The notes under the pieces: model-generated
Databases searched by the model: none
What the model was told of the DNA's origin: nothing
What the model saw: only the letters and a program-made list of their open reading frames with translations
Part shown: positions 7,090 through 13,985 of the stretch, in pieces
Layout of the letters: each line of letters opens with the position of its first letter
How positions within the stretch are numbered: position 1 is the stretch's first letter
From: Synergistales bacterium
Lineage (GTDB): Bacteria > Synergistota > Synergistia > Synergistales > Synergistaceae
DNA length: 38,388 nt
Assembly: GCA_026002695.1 (NCBI GenBank)
Contig: BOCB01000009.1
Coordinates: forward strand, 1 to 38,388
Direction of reading: 5' to 3'
Translations under genes and position numbers: made by a program

Positions 7090-7248
7090 AAACAAACCTC
7101 CGACAAAGTGAAATTTTATTTATAACAATACTTTACCACATTTAAGAAATTTGAAAAGCAAACGCAGGGGCGGCAGTTGGGAGGGGGGGACGGGCGGCAG
7201 GATGCGAAAACGACCGATCGGCGGCATATGACGCGCAAGGGTTCGTAG

Positions 7249-7270
7249 GGGCGGCCGCCCCCGGCCGCCC
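7249..7270. repeat. GC-rich palindrome
   Basis: Stem GGGCGGCC/GGCCGCCC around GCCCCC. It is one member of a family also seen at 12455, 30676, 36646 and, in variant form, at 38151. Confidence 0.6.
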
Positions 7271-7376
7271 GTTTCTCCGATGGCCGTCCGTTCATCCCGC
7301 GTTCGCCCGTCCTCCCGCGCTTCGCCGATAAAATTGCGCGCGCCGGATAATCTGACGATAAATCGGCATTTACTTT

Positions 7377-7404
7377 TTGAAATATTGCTGAAATAGCTTA
7401 GAAT
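7377..7404 (+). promoter_or_regulatory. Predicted promoter of the PAS hybrid kinase
   Basis: TTGAAA (7377-7382), 16 bases, TAGAAT (7399-7404). It lies 110 bases upstream of the kinase start. Confidence 0.5.
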
Positions 7405-7410
7405 ATTATT

Positions 7411-7450
7411 TATAATCGGTACTGTTCATATATAATTGGTGCTGTTCATA
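7411..7450 (+). repeat. 20-bp tandem repeat, each unit starting TATAAT
   Basis: Two adjacent 20-base units, TATAATCGGTACTGTTCATA and TATAATTGGTGCTGTTCATA, differ at two positions. They may be paired regulator sites or duplicated -10 boxes in front of the kinase gene. Confidence 0.7.
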
Positions 7451-7464
7451 TCGCTTCAAGAATA

Positions 7465-7505
7465 CTGATTTATTGTCAGCAACCTAAAGGGTAACGATAA
7501 AAACT
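7465..7505 (-). repeat. AT-rich dispersed repeat, right half
   Basis: CTGATTTATTGTCAG, then CCTAAAGGGTAACGATAAAA. It is the reverse complement of the right part of the full-length copy at 15299-15400 and forms the leader just before the kinase gene. Confidence 0.7.
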
Positions 7506-7516
7506 TTCAGGTTAGG

Positions 7517-9481
7517 ATGATTAAGTTGGCTGATAAAACGGAGCTCAGTCAAGAGAACAGTATGCGAGCTATGCTCGACTCCATGCCCATAGCCTGCCTC
7601 TTCTGGAACGAGGACGGCATAATGATTGACTGCAACGAGGCCGTTGTCAAGCTCTTCGAGTGCGGGAGCAAGCGGGAATGCGTCGAGAATTTCACTCATT
7701 TCACGCCGGTATATCAGTCGGACGGGACCAAAAGCGCTGAAAAAAAGATGGGCTGCATACGGCAGGCCTTCGATACCGGCGGCAGCGTTTTTCGTTGGGA
7801 GCATTGCACGGAGAGCGGAAAACTTCTGCCGACGGAGGTGCATTTGCTGCGGGTGAAATGGAAGGACGGCTATCGCGTTGTCGGTTACATCCGCGATTTG
7901 CGGCGGATTGAGTCCGTTGAGAGGGATATGTTACGAGTGCTGTCGCTTGTGGAAAATTCCCCCCAGTTCGTTATGTACGTCAACACGAGCGGCGATATTG
8001 AGTATATGAACGAGACGGTTCTCAAAACCTCCGGCTTCTCAAAGGAAGAGCTTCTCACGCGCGGACTGCGGCTGATGTTCAGCGAGGAGGACATATTCAG
8101 GCTCAGCGAGGTCTGTATGCCGGGCGGCTCCGAAAACGGCGGGCCCTTTAACTTCGAGATGGACATCACCTGTAAAAACGAGGAGCGCCGAGTCCTGTGG
8201 GTATTCGCCTTCAGCGCCGTCCTGCACAGCGGGGAGCCCGGCGTCGGCATAACGGCGCGCGACATCACCGACATGAAGCGTATGCAGGGGGAGTTGATTG
8301 AGGCCAGGAAGCGCGCCGAGTTTTACAATAAGGCCAAGAGCGACTTTTTGAGCCGCGTAAGCCATGAAATGAAAACCCCTATGAACGCGGTCATCAATAT
8401 GACGAACTTCGCCCGATCCGCGCGCTCGGAACAAGAGAGAGCGTCCTGCCTCGATAAAATCAAATCCTCCTCGCGGCATCTTCTGGCGATTATCGATAAT
8501 ATTATCGATATGTCGAACATCGAAGCGGGAAAATTCAGCCTTCTGCCGGGCCTGTTTTGCCTGAGCGACGCAATCAGCTCCGTCGCGGAGATGATTGCGC
8601 CTATGGCCGCTGAGAAAAAACAGAAATTCACCTTGGATTTAGATAAAAACTTGCCCTACAGGATTGTGACGGACGAGCGCAGGGTGAAGCAAGCGCTCGT
8701 AAATTTACTCTCCAACGCCGTGAAATTTACGCCCCGCGATAAGGGAAAAATTCACCTTTCCGTCAAATTGGCGGAGTGCGCGGGAGACTCCTGCGTCATA
8801 GCTTTTGAGGTAAGCGATAACGGCGTGGGCATAAAAACCGATCGGGCGGAACACATATGGGGCGCTTTTGAGCAGGCGGACAACGGTATGAGCAGAGCGC
8901 ACGGGGGGATTGGGCTTGGTTTGTCCATCACGCGGCGCATCATAAGGAGCATGGGCGGCGATATTCGGGTTGATTCGAAGCCGGGCAGGGGGAGCCGCTT
9001 TTCCTTCACTATACGCGCAGGACAGGACGGCGCGGTGAACTCGGGCAAGGAAGAGCAAGCGGCTTTATCGGCGCGGTCTGTTTTATCGGGGCGGCGCGTT
9101 CTGATTGTGGATGACGTGGAGATTAACCGCGAGATTCTGTCGAGCCTCCTCGAGGATACGGGCGCTTTGATAGACATCGCCGCGGACGGAGCGGAGGCGC
9201 TGCGGCTGTTTATTCAAAACGGCTATGAACTGGTTCTGATGGATTTACATATGCCCGGCATGGACGGATTTGAAGCGGCGCGTCAAATCCGAAGGCGGAG
9301 CGAGTTCATTGCGGAAGGACCGAGTATTATCGCGGTCACGGCGGATATGAGCGGAGACGTGCCCTCCCGCTGCATAGACGCCGGCATGGACAACTGGCTC
9401 TACAAACCCGTGGAGTACGACGCCCTGATCCGTACAATTAAGCAGCATATGCAGGACCGATTTACTAAGGGGATAAATTGA
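7517..9481 (+). CDS. PAS-PAS hybrid sensor histidine kinase with receiver
   Basis: A 654-residue cytosolic hybrid kinase. It has two PAS sensor domains (about residues 18-130 and 140-252), a HisKA domain with phospho-His283 in SHEMKTPMNA, an HATPase domain (N box LLSNAVKFT, G1 DNGVGI, G2 GGIGLGLSI) and a C-terminal receiver with phospho-acceptor Asp576 in LMDLHMPGMDG. No membrane segment is visible, so the PAS domains should read an internal signal. There is no Hpt domain and no output domain; phosphate must leave through a separate Hpt protein, such as the one fused to the kinase at 17132. Start ATG 7517 has only a close AGG. An alternative is ATG 7562. The final codons overlap the first unit of the 77-bp tandem repeat. 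Confidence 0.9.
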   Translation: MIKLADKTELSQENSMRAMLDSMPIACLFWNEDGIMIDCNEAVVKLFECGSKRECVENFTHFTPVYQSDGTKSAEKKMGCIRQAFDTGGSVFRWEHCTESGKLLPTEVHLLRVKWKDGYRVVGYIRDLRRIESVERDMLRVLSLVENSPQFVMYVNTSGDIEYMNETVLKTSGFSKEELLTRGLRLMFSEEDIFRLSEVCMPGGSENGGPFNFEMDITCKNEERRVLWVFAFSAVLHSGEPGVGITARDITDMKRMQGELIEARKRAEFYNKAKSDFLSRVSHEMKTPMNAVINMTNFARSARSEQERASCLDKIKSSSRHLLAIIDNIIDMSNIEAGKFSLLPGLFCLSDAISSVAEMIAPMAAEKKQKFTLDLDKNLPYRIVTDERRVKQALVNLLSNAVKFTPRDKGKIHLSVKLAECAGDSCVIAFEVSDNGVGIKTDRAEHIWGAFEQADNGMSRAHGGIGLGLSITRRIIRSMGGDIRVDSKPGRGSRFSFTIRAGQDGAVNSGKEEQAALSARSVLSGRRVLIVDDVEINREILSSLLEDTGALIDIAADGAEALRLFIQNGYELVLMDLHMPGMDGFEAARQIRRRSEFIAEGPSIIAVTADMSGDVPSRCIDAGMDNWLYKPVEYDALIRTIKQHMQDRFTKGIN

Positions 9482-9729
9482 ACGCGCACAGCGTCTCAAA
9501 TACCGGTTTATTATCAGGGGCCTGAAGGGTAAAGATAAAAACTAAGGGGATAAATCGAATGCAGACAGCTTCTCAAATGCCGGTTTATTATCAGGGGCCT
9601 GAAGAGTAAAGATAAAAACTAAGGGGATAAATCGAATGCAGACAGCTTCTCAAATGCCGATTTATTGTCAGGGGCCTAAAGGGTAAAGATAAAAACTTAA
9701 GGGGATAAATCGAATGCAGACAGCTTCTC
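9469..9729 (+). repeat. 77-bp tandem repeat carrying the start region of the next gene
   Basis: Units begin at GGGG 9469, 9546, 9623 and 9701 (periods 77, 77 and 78). Each contains GGGGATAAAT, the codons ATGCAGACAGCTTCTC (changed in the first unit) and the AT-rich dispersed element (TTTATTRTCAGGGGCCT, AAGGGTAAAGATAAAAAC). The last, partial unit supplies the RBS and start of the hydrolase at 9714. Units two and three therefore encode short ORFs with the same first five codons: 9559-9609 (MQTASQMPVYYQGPEE) and 9636-9686 (MQTASQMPIYCQGPKG). Confidence 0.9.
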
Positions 9730-10493
9730 ACGCAATGGTAATAATCGATCCGCAGAACGATTTTTGCGACGCCGGGGGCAGCTTGTACGTCGGCGGGGCG
9801 GAGGCGGACATCGAGCGCCTCGCGTCTTACCTGAAGCGTTCGGGCGAACGATACGGCGATATATTTGTCTCGCTTGACTCGCATGACCCGATAGCCATAT
9901 TCCACCCGAAATTCTGGGTCGGCGCTGACGGAGAATCGCCCGCGCCGTTCACTCAGGTTACCGGGAAGGACGTTACCGGCGGGAGATGGCGCGCGGCGTC
10001 CGGCACGAACGCGCTTCTCGCGGAGCGGGCGTTCGCCGCGCTCAGCTCGCGCGGCATAGACTCGCTGACGATATGGCCGGAGCACTGCATAGTCTCCGCG
10101 TGGGGGCACGAGATAGCGAGCCCGCTGAAGGACGCCCTTGGCTGCTGGAGATCGCGGGGCAGGGCCGTCAGATACGTCTTCAAGGGAGAGAATCCTTTCA
10201 CCGAGCAGTTCTCGATATTCGAGGGACTCGACGACAGATGGCCGGAGTGCGCGTTCAACGAGACGCTCTTCTTGCGCCTCGCCTACCGGGAATCCGTTAC
10301 GTTCGCCGGGGAGGCGCTTAGTCACTGCGTCGCCGCGTCCCTCGAATCCTACATGAGCCGCCTGAGACGAGCCGAAAAAGATCAGGACGTGTACCTGCTC
10401 GCCGACTGTTCCTCGCCGGTCTCCGGTTTCAGCCGCGACGAGTGCCTCGGCAAAATCGCGTCCCTCGGCGTAAAAATCATAACCTGCGAATAG
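9714..10493 (+). CDS. Nicotinamidase/isochorismatase-type cysteine hydrolase
   Basis: A 259-residue protein of the isochorismatase-like family, closest in layout to nicotinamidases (nicotinamide to nicotinate in NAD salvage). The catalytic triad is visible: Asp12 in IIDPQNDF, Lys157 in VFKGENP and Cys205 in EALSHCVAAS. The metal-site pattern DSHDPIAIFHPKFW fits PncA, as does TIWPEHCI. It is longer than most PncA proteins, with an insert after HPKFW. ATG 9714 has AAGGGG 9 bases upstream. The 5' end is the last unit of a tandem repeat, so two near-copies of its first codons precede it. mnmE follows after 25 bases. The exact amide substrate is inferred. Confidence 0.8.
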   Translation: MQTASHAMVIIDPQNDFCDAGGSLYVGGAEADIERLASYLKRSGERYGDIFVSLDSHDPIAIFHPKFWVGADGESPAPFTQVTGKDVTGGRWRAASGTNALLAERAFAALSSRGIDSLTIWPEHCIVSAWGHEIASPLKDALGCWRSRGRAVRYVFKGENPFTEQFSIFEGLDDRWPECAFNETLFLRLAYRESVTFAGEALSHCVAASLESYMSRLRRAEKDQDVYLLADCSSPVSGFSRDECLGKIASLGVKIITCE

Positions 10494-10515
10494 CGATAAA
10501 GGGTAACGATAAAAC
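10494..10515 (-). repeat. AT-rich dispersed repeat, short remnant
   Basis: CGATAAAGGGTAACGATAAAA precedes the mnmE start. The same words precede the genes at 7517 and 9714. Confidence 0.55.
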
Positions 10516-10518
10516 CTT

Positions 10519-11889
10519 ATGGTGATTGCGGCTATAGCGACGGCGCGCGGAGAAGGGGCTGTATCCGTGGTGCGCGCCTCCGGGGAGGGCTGCGTCGCTA
10601 TGGCGGACGCTTTCTTTTCCGGCTCGCTTGCCGGCGCGCCGCCGAGGTACATGAAGTTCGGACGCGTCGCCGAAAAGAGGGGCGGCCGCGCCATAGCCTC
10701 GGACGAGGTCTTGGCCGTCCGCTTCGAGGCCGGCCGCAGCTACACGGGGGAGGAGTCCGTCGAAATACACTGTCACGGCGGACACGCCGCCGCCGAGAGA
10801 TGCCTCTCCCTCTTCCTCAGCAACGGCGCGAGGATAGCGGAGCCGGGCGAGTTCACCAAGCGGGCGTTCCTGTCAGGCCGGATCGACCTTGCGCAGGCGG
10901 AATCCGTCCAAAGCGTGATCCGCGCGAAGAGCTGCGAGGCGCTTGAATCCTCCTGCCGCTCGCTCGGCGGCGAGCTCTCCTCCCGCATGAGGGAGGTAAT
11001 GGACGAACTGAACGCGCTTCGGGCTTCCATAGAAGTCCGCATGGACTACCCCGAAGAGGTCGATGGTCAGGAAATTGCCGAAATCTCGCGCGGCATCTCC
11101 GAAATAGGGGCGCGCGCGGCAGCCTTGCTCGACAGGTGCCGCGTCGGCATGGCGCTCTCCAACGGCCTCGTAGCGGCGATCGCCGGGCCGCCTAACGCGG
11201 GCAAGTCCTCCCTCCTGAACGCGCTCGTCGGCTTCGACCGCTCCATCGTCACGGACGCTCCCGGCACGACTCGCGACACGGTGAGCGCGCGTTTTATATG
11301 GCGCGGCCTCGAGATTGAATTCATCGATACCGCCGGAATACGCGGCGCGTCCGACGAGGCCGAGCGCATAGGGGTGAACCGCGCCCGCGCCGCCCTCCGC
11401 GCCGCCGACGTCCGCGTCATAGTCGTCGATTCCTCCATGCCGGCAAACCGCTCCGTGTATGAAGAACTCACGAACTTGCCCCCGAAACCGACAATAATAG
11501 CCCTGAGCAAGCGCGACCTCGCCTCATACAAGACAGACGGCGCGTTATCTGATATACTTGGCGCGAATATAATCGGTTCGCCAAGCGTGATCGAAACGTC
11601 GGCCGTCACGGGCCGCGGCATAGAGGCGCTTAAAGACGCGATATTCGAGCTCGCGGCGGGAGGGGCGCCGGCAGACGAAAGCTACGCCGCGACCGAGCGG
11701 ATAACCTCGGCGATAGAATCCGCGGCGGCGCTCATTGACGAAGCGGGGAGAGCTCTGTACGCCGCCGGAGCCGACGCGGCGGGCTCCCTCTTATCGGAAG
11801 CCGCCGCCGCAATATCCGAACAGCTCGGCGTCGACGCCTCCGAGGAGTTGCTGGACGAGATATTCTCGACGTTCTGCGTCGGGAAATAA
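10519..11889 (+). CDS. mnmE: tRNA modification GTPase MnmE
   Basis: A 456-residue GTPase that with MnmG installs the (carboxymethyl)aminomethyl group on wobble U34 of certain tRNAs. The N-terminal folate-binding domain starts IAAIATARGEGAVSVVRASG. It includes the conserved YTGEESVEIHCHGG and EPGEFTKRAFLSGRIDLAQAE. The inserted G domain has G1 GPPNAGKSS (from residue 223), G2 GTTRDTV and G3 DTAG. G4 reads SKRD rather than the usual NKxD. The protein ends FCVGK, with the essential C-terminal Cys. Length and start match the family. AAAGGG lies 15 bases upstream of the ATG, which is far for an RBS. No mnmG is in the window. Confidence 0.96.
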   Translation: MVIAAIATARGEGAVSVVRASGEGCVAMADAFFSGSLAGAPPRYMKFGRVAEKRGGRAIASDEVLAVRFEAGRSYTGEESVEIHCHGGHAAAERCLSLFLSNGARIAEPGEFTKRAFLSGRIDLAQAESVQSVIRAKSCEALESSCRSLGGELSSRMREVMDELNALRASIEVRMDYPEEVDGQEIAEISRGISEIGARAAALLDRCRVGMALSNGLVAAIAGPPNAGKSSLLNALVGFDRSIVTDAPGTTRDTVSARFIWRGLEIEFIDTAGIRGASDEAERIGVNRARAALRAADVRVIVVDSSMPANRSVYEELTNLPPKPTIIALSKRDLASYKTDGALSDILGANIIGSPSVIETSAVTGRGIEALKDAIFELAAGGAPADESYAATERITSAIESAAALIDEAGRALYAAGADAAGSLLSEAAAAISEQLGVDASEELLDEIFSTFCVGK

Positions 11890-11907
11890 AAACAGGGGCT
11901 TAAAACC

Positions 11908-11924
11908 GCGGGGCGCTGCCCCGC
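11908..11924 (+). terminator. GC hairpin after mnmE
   Basis: Stem GCGGGGC/GCCCCGC with loop GCT, 19 bases after the stop. There is no U-run, so the terminator role is tentative. Confidence 0.4.
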
Positions 11925-11956
11925 GCCCCGCAAGGGATACCTCCCTTGACCCTTGG

Positions 11957-11995
11957 GTAAGCGCTGATTAAATCGCCCCAAAAATCAGCATTTAC
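11957..11995. repeat. AT-rich dispersed repeat, minimal inverted-end copy
   Basis: GTAAGCGCTGATT and AATCAGCATTTAC face each other across about 13 bases. These are the two ends of the dispersed element with the middle missing. Confidence 0.65.
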
Positions 11996-12039
11996 TTAGC
12001 TGAAAGTCAAAAAATTTTACTTTATCAGGGGGGATTTGC

Positions 12040-12426
12040 TTGAAAAGGCTTATGGAAACGCTGCTTGCCGCCGCGCTCGCGGCTTTGATCGCCTGTGTCG
12101 TTATGAGCGGCGAGTTTACCGGGGCGCAAAAACAGATTCCCGCGCCTGACGCGGCGAGCGATCCGCCGTTCGCGGGGACCTCGCTGCCGGAGAAAGAACA
12201 GCCGGAACAGCCCTCGCCGGAGGAGCCTGCCGAGCCGTTTGAGCCTGAGGAAATTACAGCGCCGGAGAACGAGCCTCTGAGCGATGACGCGTCCATAGAA
12301 ACACGAGGTTTCGACAAGTGGCGGCGCGTACTGTCATTGATACGCGCGAATAAAAGACACGGCCCGCTGGGAAAATTGGCCGAGCTCGCTGAAATTGCCG
12401 CATCCCTGTCGTCAAACAAAAATTAA
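12040..12426 (+). CDS. Small single-pass membrane protein, unknown function
   Basis: A 128-residue hypothetical protein. Residues 1-24 are an N-terminal anchor or signal (MKRLMETLLAAALAALIACV), followed by a Pro/Glu-rich acidic linker (about residues 35-80) and a basic helical tail (FDKWRRVLSLIRANKRHG, then LGKLAELAEIAASL). Start TTG 12040 is supported by AGGGGGGA about 6 bases upstream and by the signal-like sequence directly following. There is no Cys-based lipobox at the right place. I recognise no family. It stands alone between mnmE and the PseC-like gene, each separated by repeats. Confidence 0.6.
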   Translation: MKRLMETLLAAALAALIACVVMSGEFTGAQKQIPAPDAASDPPFAGTSLPEKEQPEQPSPEEPAEPFEPEEITAPENEPLSDDASIETRGFDKWRRVLSLIRANKRHGPLGKLAELAEIAASLSSNKN

Positions 12427-12431
12427 ACAAA

Positions 12432-12477
12432 GTAAGCGCTGATTAATCAGCCAAGGGACGGCCGCCCCCGGCCGCCC
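12432..12477. repeat. Adjacent AT-rich element end and GC palindrome
   Basis: One end of the AT-rich element, GTAAGCGCTGATTAATCAGC (self-complementary GCTGATTAATCAGC at 12438-12451), directly abuts a GC palindrome GGGACGGCC-GCCCCC-GGCCGCCCG (12455-12477). The two repeat families meet here. Confidence 0.6.
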
Positions 12478-12503
12478 GATCATAAGACAGAGGTGTTAAT
12501 TCC

Positions 12504-13667
12504 ATGCCGGACGATATAAATAAAAAGTATCTCCCTTACGGACATCAGAGCATAAACGAGGACGACATAGCCGCCGTCGTCGATGTATTGCGCGGCGACT
12601 GGCTCACCAACGGGCCGTCCGTCGAAAAATTCGAGCGAGCGGTGGCCGATTATGTCGGCGCGAGCCACGCGGTTTCCTTTTCGAGCGGCACGGCGGCGCT
12701 CCACGGAGCTATGAGCGCCGCCGGCGTATCGCCGGGGGATTATGCGCTGGTTCCGGCCATGACCTTCGCAGCGACCGCCAACGCCGCGGTATACTGCGGC
12801 GGACGCCCGCTGCCGGCCGATATATCGCCGGAGACCTTATGTTTGGATAAAAACGCGGCGGCGTCAGCCGCAGCCTCTCTCGCCGGAGCGTCTGTCAGGG
12901 CGGTCGCGCCGGTGAGCTTCGCCGGTTATCCTGTCGATATAGAATTTTTCAGGGAGCTCGCCGAACGGATAGGCGCGGCGCTGATAGAGGACGCGGCGCA
13001 CGCTCTCGGAGCCAGGCGCGGATCCCGATTCGTGGGGCAGGACGCCGACATGACCGTGTTCAGCTTCCATCCCGTGAAGCACATCACGACGGCGGAGGGC
13101 GGCATGGTCGTAACGAACAGCGCGTCATACGCGAACAGCCTCCGCCTCTTCCGCTCGCACGGCATAGTGAAGTCGCCGGAGGAGTTCATACGCCCCTATG
13201 AGGGCGCGTGGGACAACGATATGATAGAGCTCGGCTACAATTACAGGCTCTCGGACATGGCGAGCGCCCTCGGCGCGAGCCAGATGACGCGGCTCGGCAA
13301 ATTCGTGGCGCGCCGCGCCGAGATAGCCGCGATATACAGGCGCGAGCTCGCCGATACGGGCGGCGTCTCACTGCCGCCCGATCACGAGGGACATTCTTAT
13401 CACCTGTTCCCGGTAACGGTGAGCGCGAATCGGCGCAAGGAGATATTCGGCGCGCTGAGGAGTTTCGGCGTCGGTGTGCAGGTTCATTACGTACCGCTGC
13501 ACCTGCACACGTATTACAGGAGGGAGTTCGGCTTCAGGGAGGGCGACTTCCCGAACGCGGAAGCCTTCGCCGCCGGAACGATGTCCCTGCCGATTTACCC
13601 CGGCATGACCGACGACGACGCAATCTTCGTATCGGACAAGCTGAAGGAGATATTAGGTAAGCTCTGA
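12504..13667 (+). CDS. pseC: PseC-like aminotransferase (DegT/DnrJ/EryC1 family)
   Basis: A 387-residue PLP-dependent sugar aminotransferase. The closest match in layout is PseC, which aminates UDP-4-keto-6-deoxy-L-AltNAc with glutamate on the way to pseudaminic acid. It reads LPYGHQSINEDDIAAVVDVL, SSGTAALH, PAMTFAATANAAVYCGG, IEDAAHALGA, then FSFHPVKHITTAEGGM with the Schiff-base Lys192. Near the end come VHYVPLHLHTYYRREFGF and SLPIYPGMTDDDA, all typical of PseC. ATG 12504 has AGAGGTG about 11 bases upstream. Flagellar genes elsewhere in the window make flagellin glycosylation a reasonable role, but no other pse gene is present here. Other sugar-nucleotide transaminases of the family cannot be fully excluded. 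Confidence 0.85.
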   Translation: MPDDINKKYLPYGHQSINEDDIAAVVDVLRGDWLTNGPSVEKFERAVADYVGASHAVSFSSGTAALHGAMSAAGVSPGDYALVPAMTFAATANAAVYCGGRPLPADISPETLCLDKNAAASAAASLAGASVRAVAPVSFAGYPVDIEFFRELAERIGAALIEDAAHALGARRGSRFVGQDADMTVFSFHPVKHITTAEGGMVVTNSASYANSLRLFRSHGIVKSPEEFIRPYEGAWDNDMIELGYNYRLSDMASALGASQMTRLGKFVARRAEIAAIYRRELADTGGVSLPPDHEGHSYHLFPVTVSANRRKEIFGALRSFGVGVQVHYVPLHLHTYYRREFGFREGDFPNAEAFAAGTMSLPIYPGMTDDDAIFVSDKLKEILGKL

Positions 13668-13693
13668 CTTGTTGAGCGGGCGGCCGTAGGAAT

Positions 13694-13721
13694 TTGAAAT
13701 TTTTCGCGCGGATGGTATAAT
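13694..13721 (+). promoter_or_regulatory. Consensus promoter of the candidate small RNA
   Basis: TTGAAA (13694-13699), 16 bases, perfect TATAAT (13716-13721). It lies 26 bases after the pseC-like stop and points away from any annotated plus-strand gene. The predicted start is near 13728. Confidence 0.75.
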
Positions 13722-13727
13722 AAGCCA

Positions 13728-13893
13728 TAAATAAAAATGAGACCTCGCCGGAGAGGTGGCGAAGCCTCGTGCCTTGCCCGACTGAGCCGTTAACTCAGCC
13801 GGGACTTACGGGCTAAGTTAGTGTGCGGTGCGGATCAAATCCGCGATGGCTTCTACAGGGCGACCCGGAGTGCTGTCCGGGCGCTCTTTTTTT
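13728..13893 (+). ncRNA. Candidate structured small RNA, about 165 nt
   Basis: Bounded by a consensus promoter and an intrinsic terminator, with no convincing ORF. Hairpins are visible: ACCTC-GCCGGA-GAGGT; the extended CCCG-a-CTGAG-CCGTTAA-CTCAG-c-CGGG; CTTA-CGGGC-TAAG; and GCGG-ATCAAAT-CCGC, whose 7-base loop resembles a tRNA T-loop. GAAGCC and GGCTTC could close a long-range helix. It is not a tRNA: there is no acceptor pairing or CCA, and it is too long. It lacks the SRP RNA tetraloop motifs, and I cannot fit it to the 6S, TPP, SAM or cobalamin consensus I know. The gene on the other strand starts far away, so it is not a 5' leader. Confidence 0.6.
13858..13893 (+). terminator. Intrinsic terminator of the candidate small RNA
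   Basis: An 11-bp stem with one bulged A (GGGCG-a-CCCGGA with TCCGGG-CGCTC), loop GTGCTG, then seven T residues. Confidence 0.88.
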
Positions 13894-13985
13894 CTTCGTC
13901 CACGTCAATCACCTCGATATACGCAAAGACGGCGCAAAAACATTGTCGTTTTTGCGCCGTCTCTTAATTACTCGGCGTTTTGCCT

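Larger units (their letters stand above)
7090..7516. other. Spacer between divergent DUF2156 and kinase genes
   Basis: The 427-base spacer holds a GC-rich palindrome (7249-7270), further pyrimidine/GC-rich low-complexity sequence (7165-7330), a promoter (7377-7404), a 20-bp tandem repeat (7411-7450) and part of the AT-rich dispersed repeat (7465-7505). I see no gene in it. Confidence 0.6.

Noticed and set aside
9469..9729. Regularly spaced repeats as a CRISPR array
   Set aside because: The units are contiguous tandem copies of about 77 bp without unique spacers, and no cas gene is near.
13823..13870. tRNA-like T-arm (GCGG-ATCAAAT-CCGC) as part of a tRNA gene
   Set aside because: No acceptor or D-arm fits, the loop lacks the TTC start, and the promoter-to-terminator unit is about twice tRNA length.
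13740..13893. Cobalamin, SAM or TPP riboswitch
   Set aside because: Some words look alike (GGTG, CTGAG), but the conserved cores are missing and no gene follows on the same strand.
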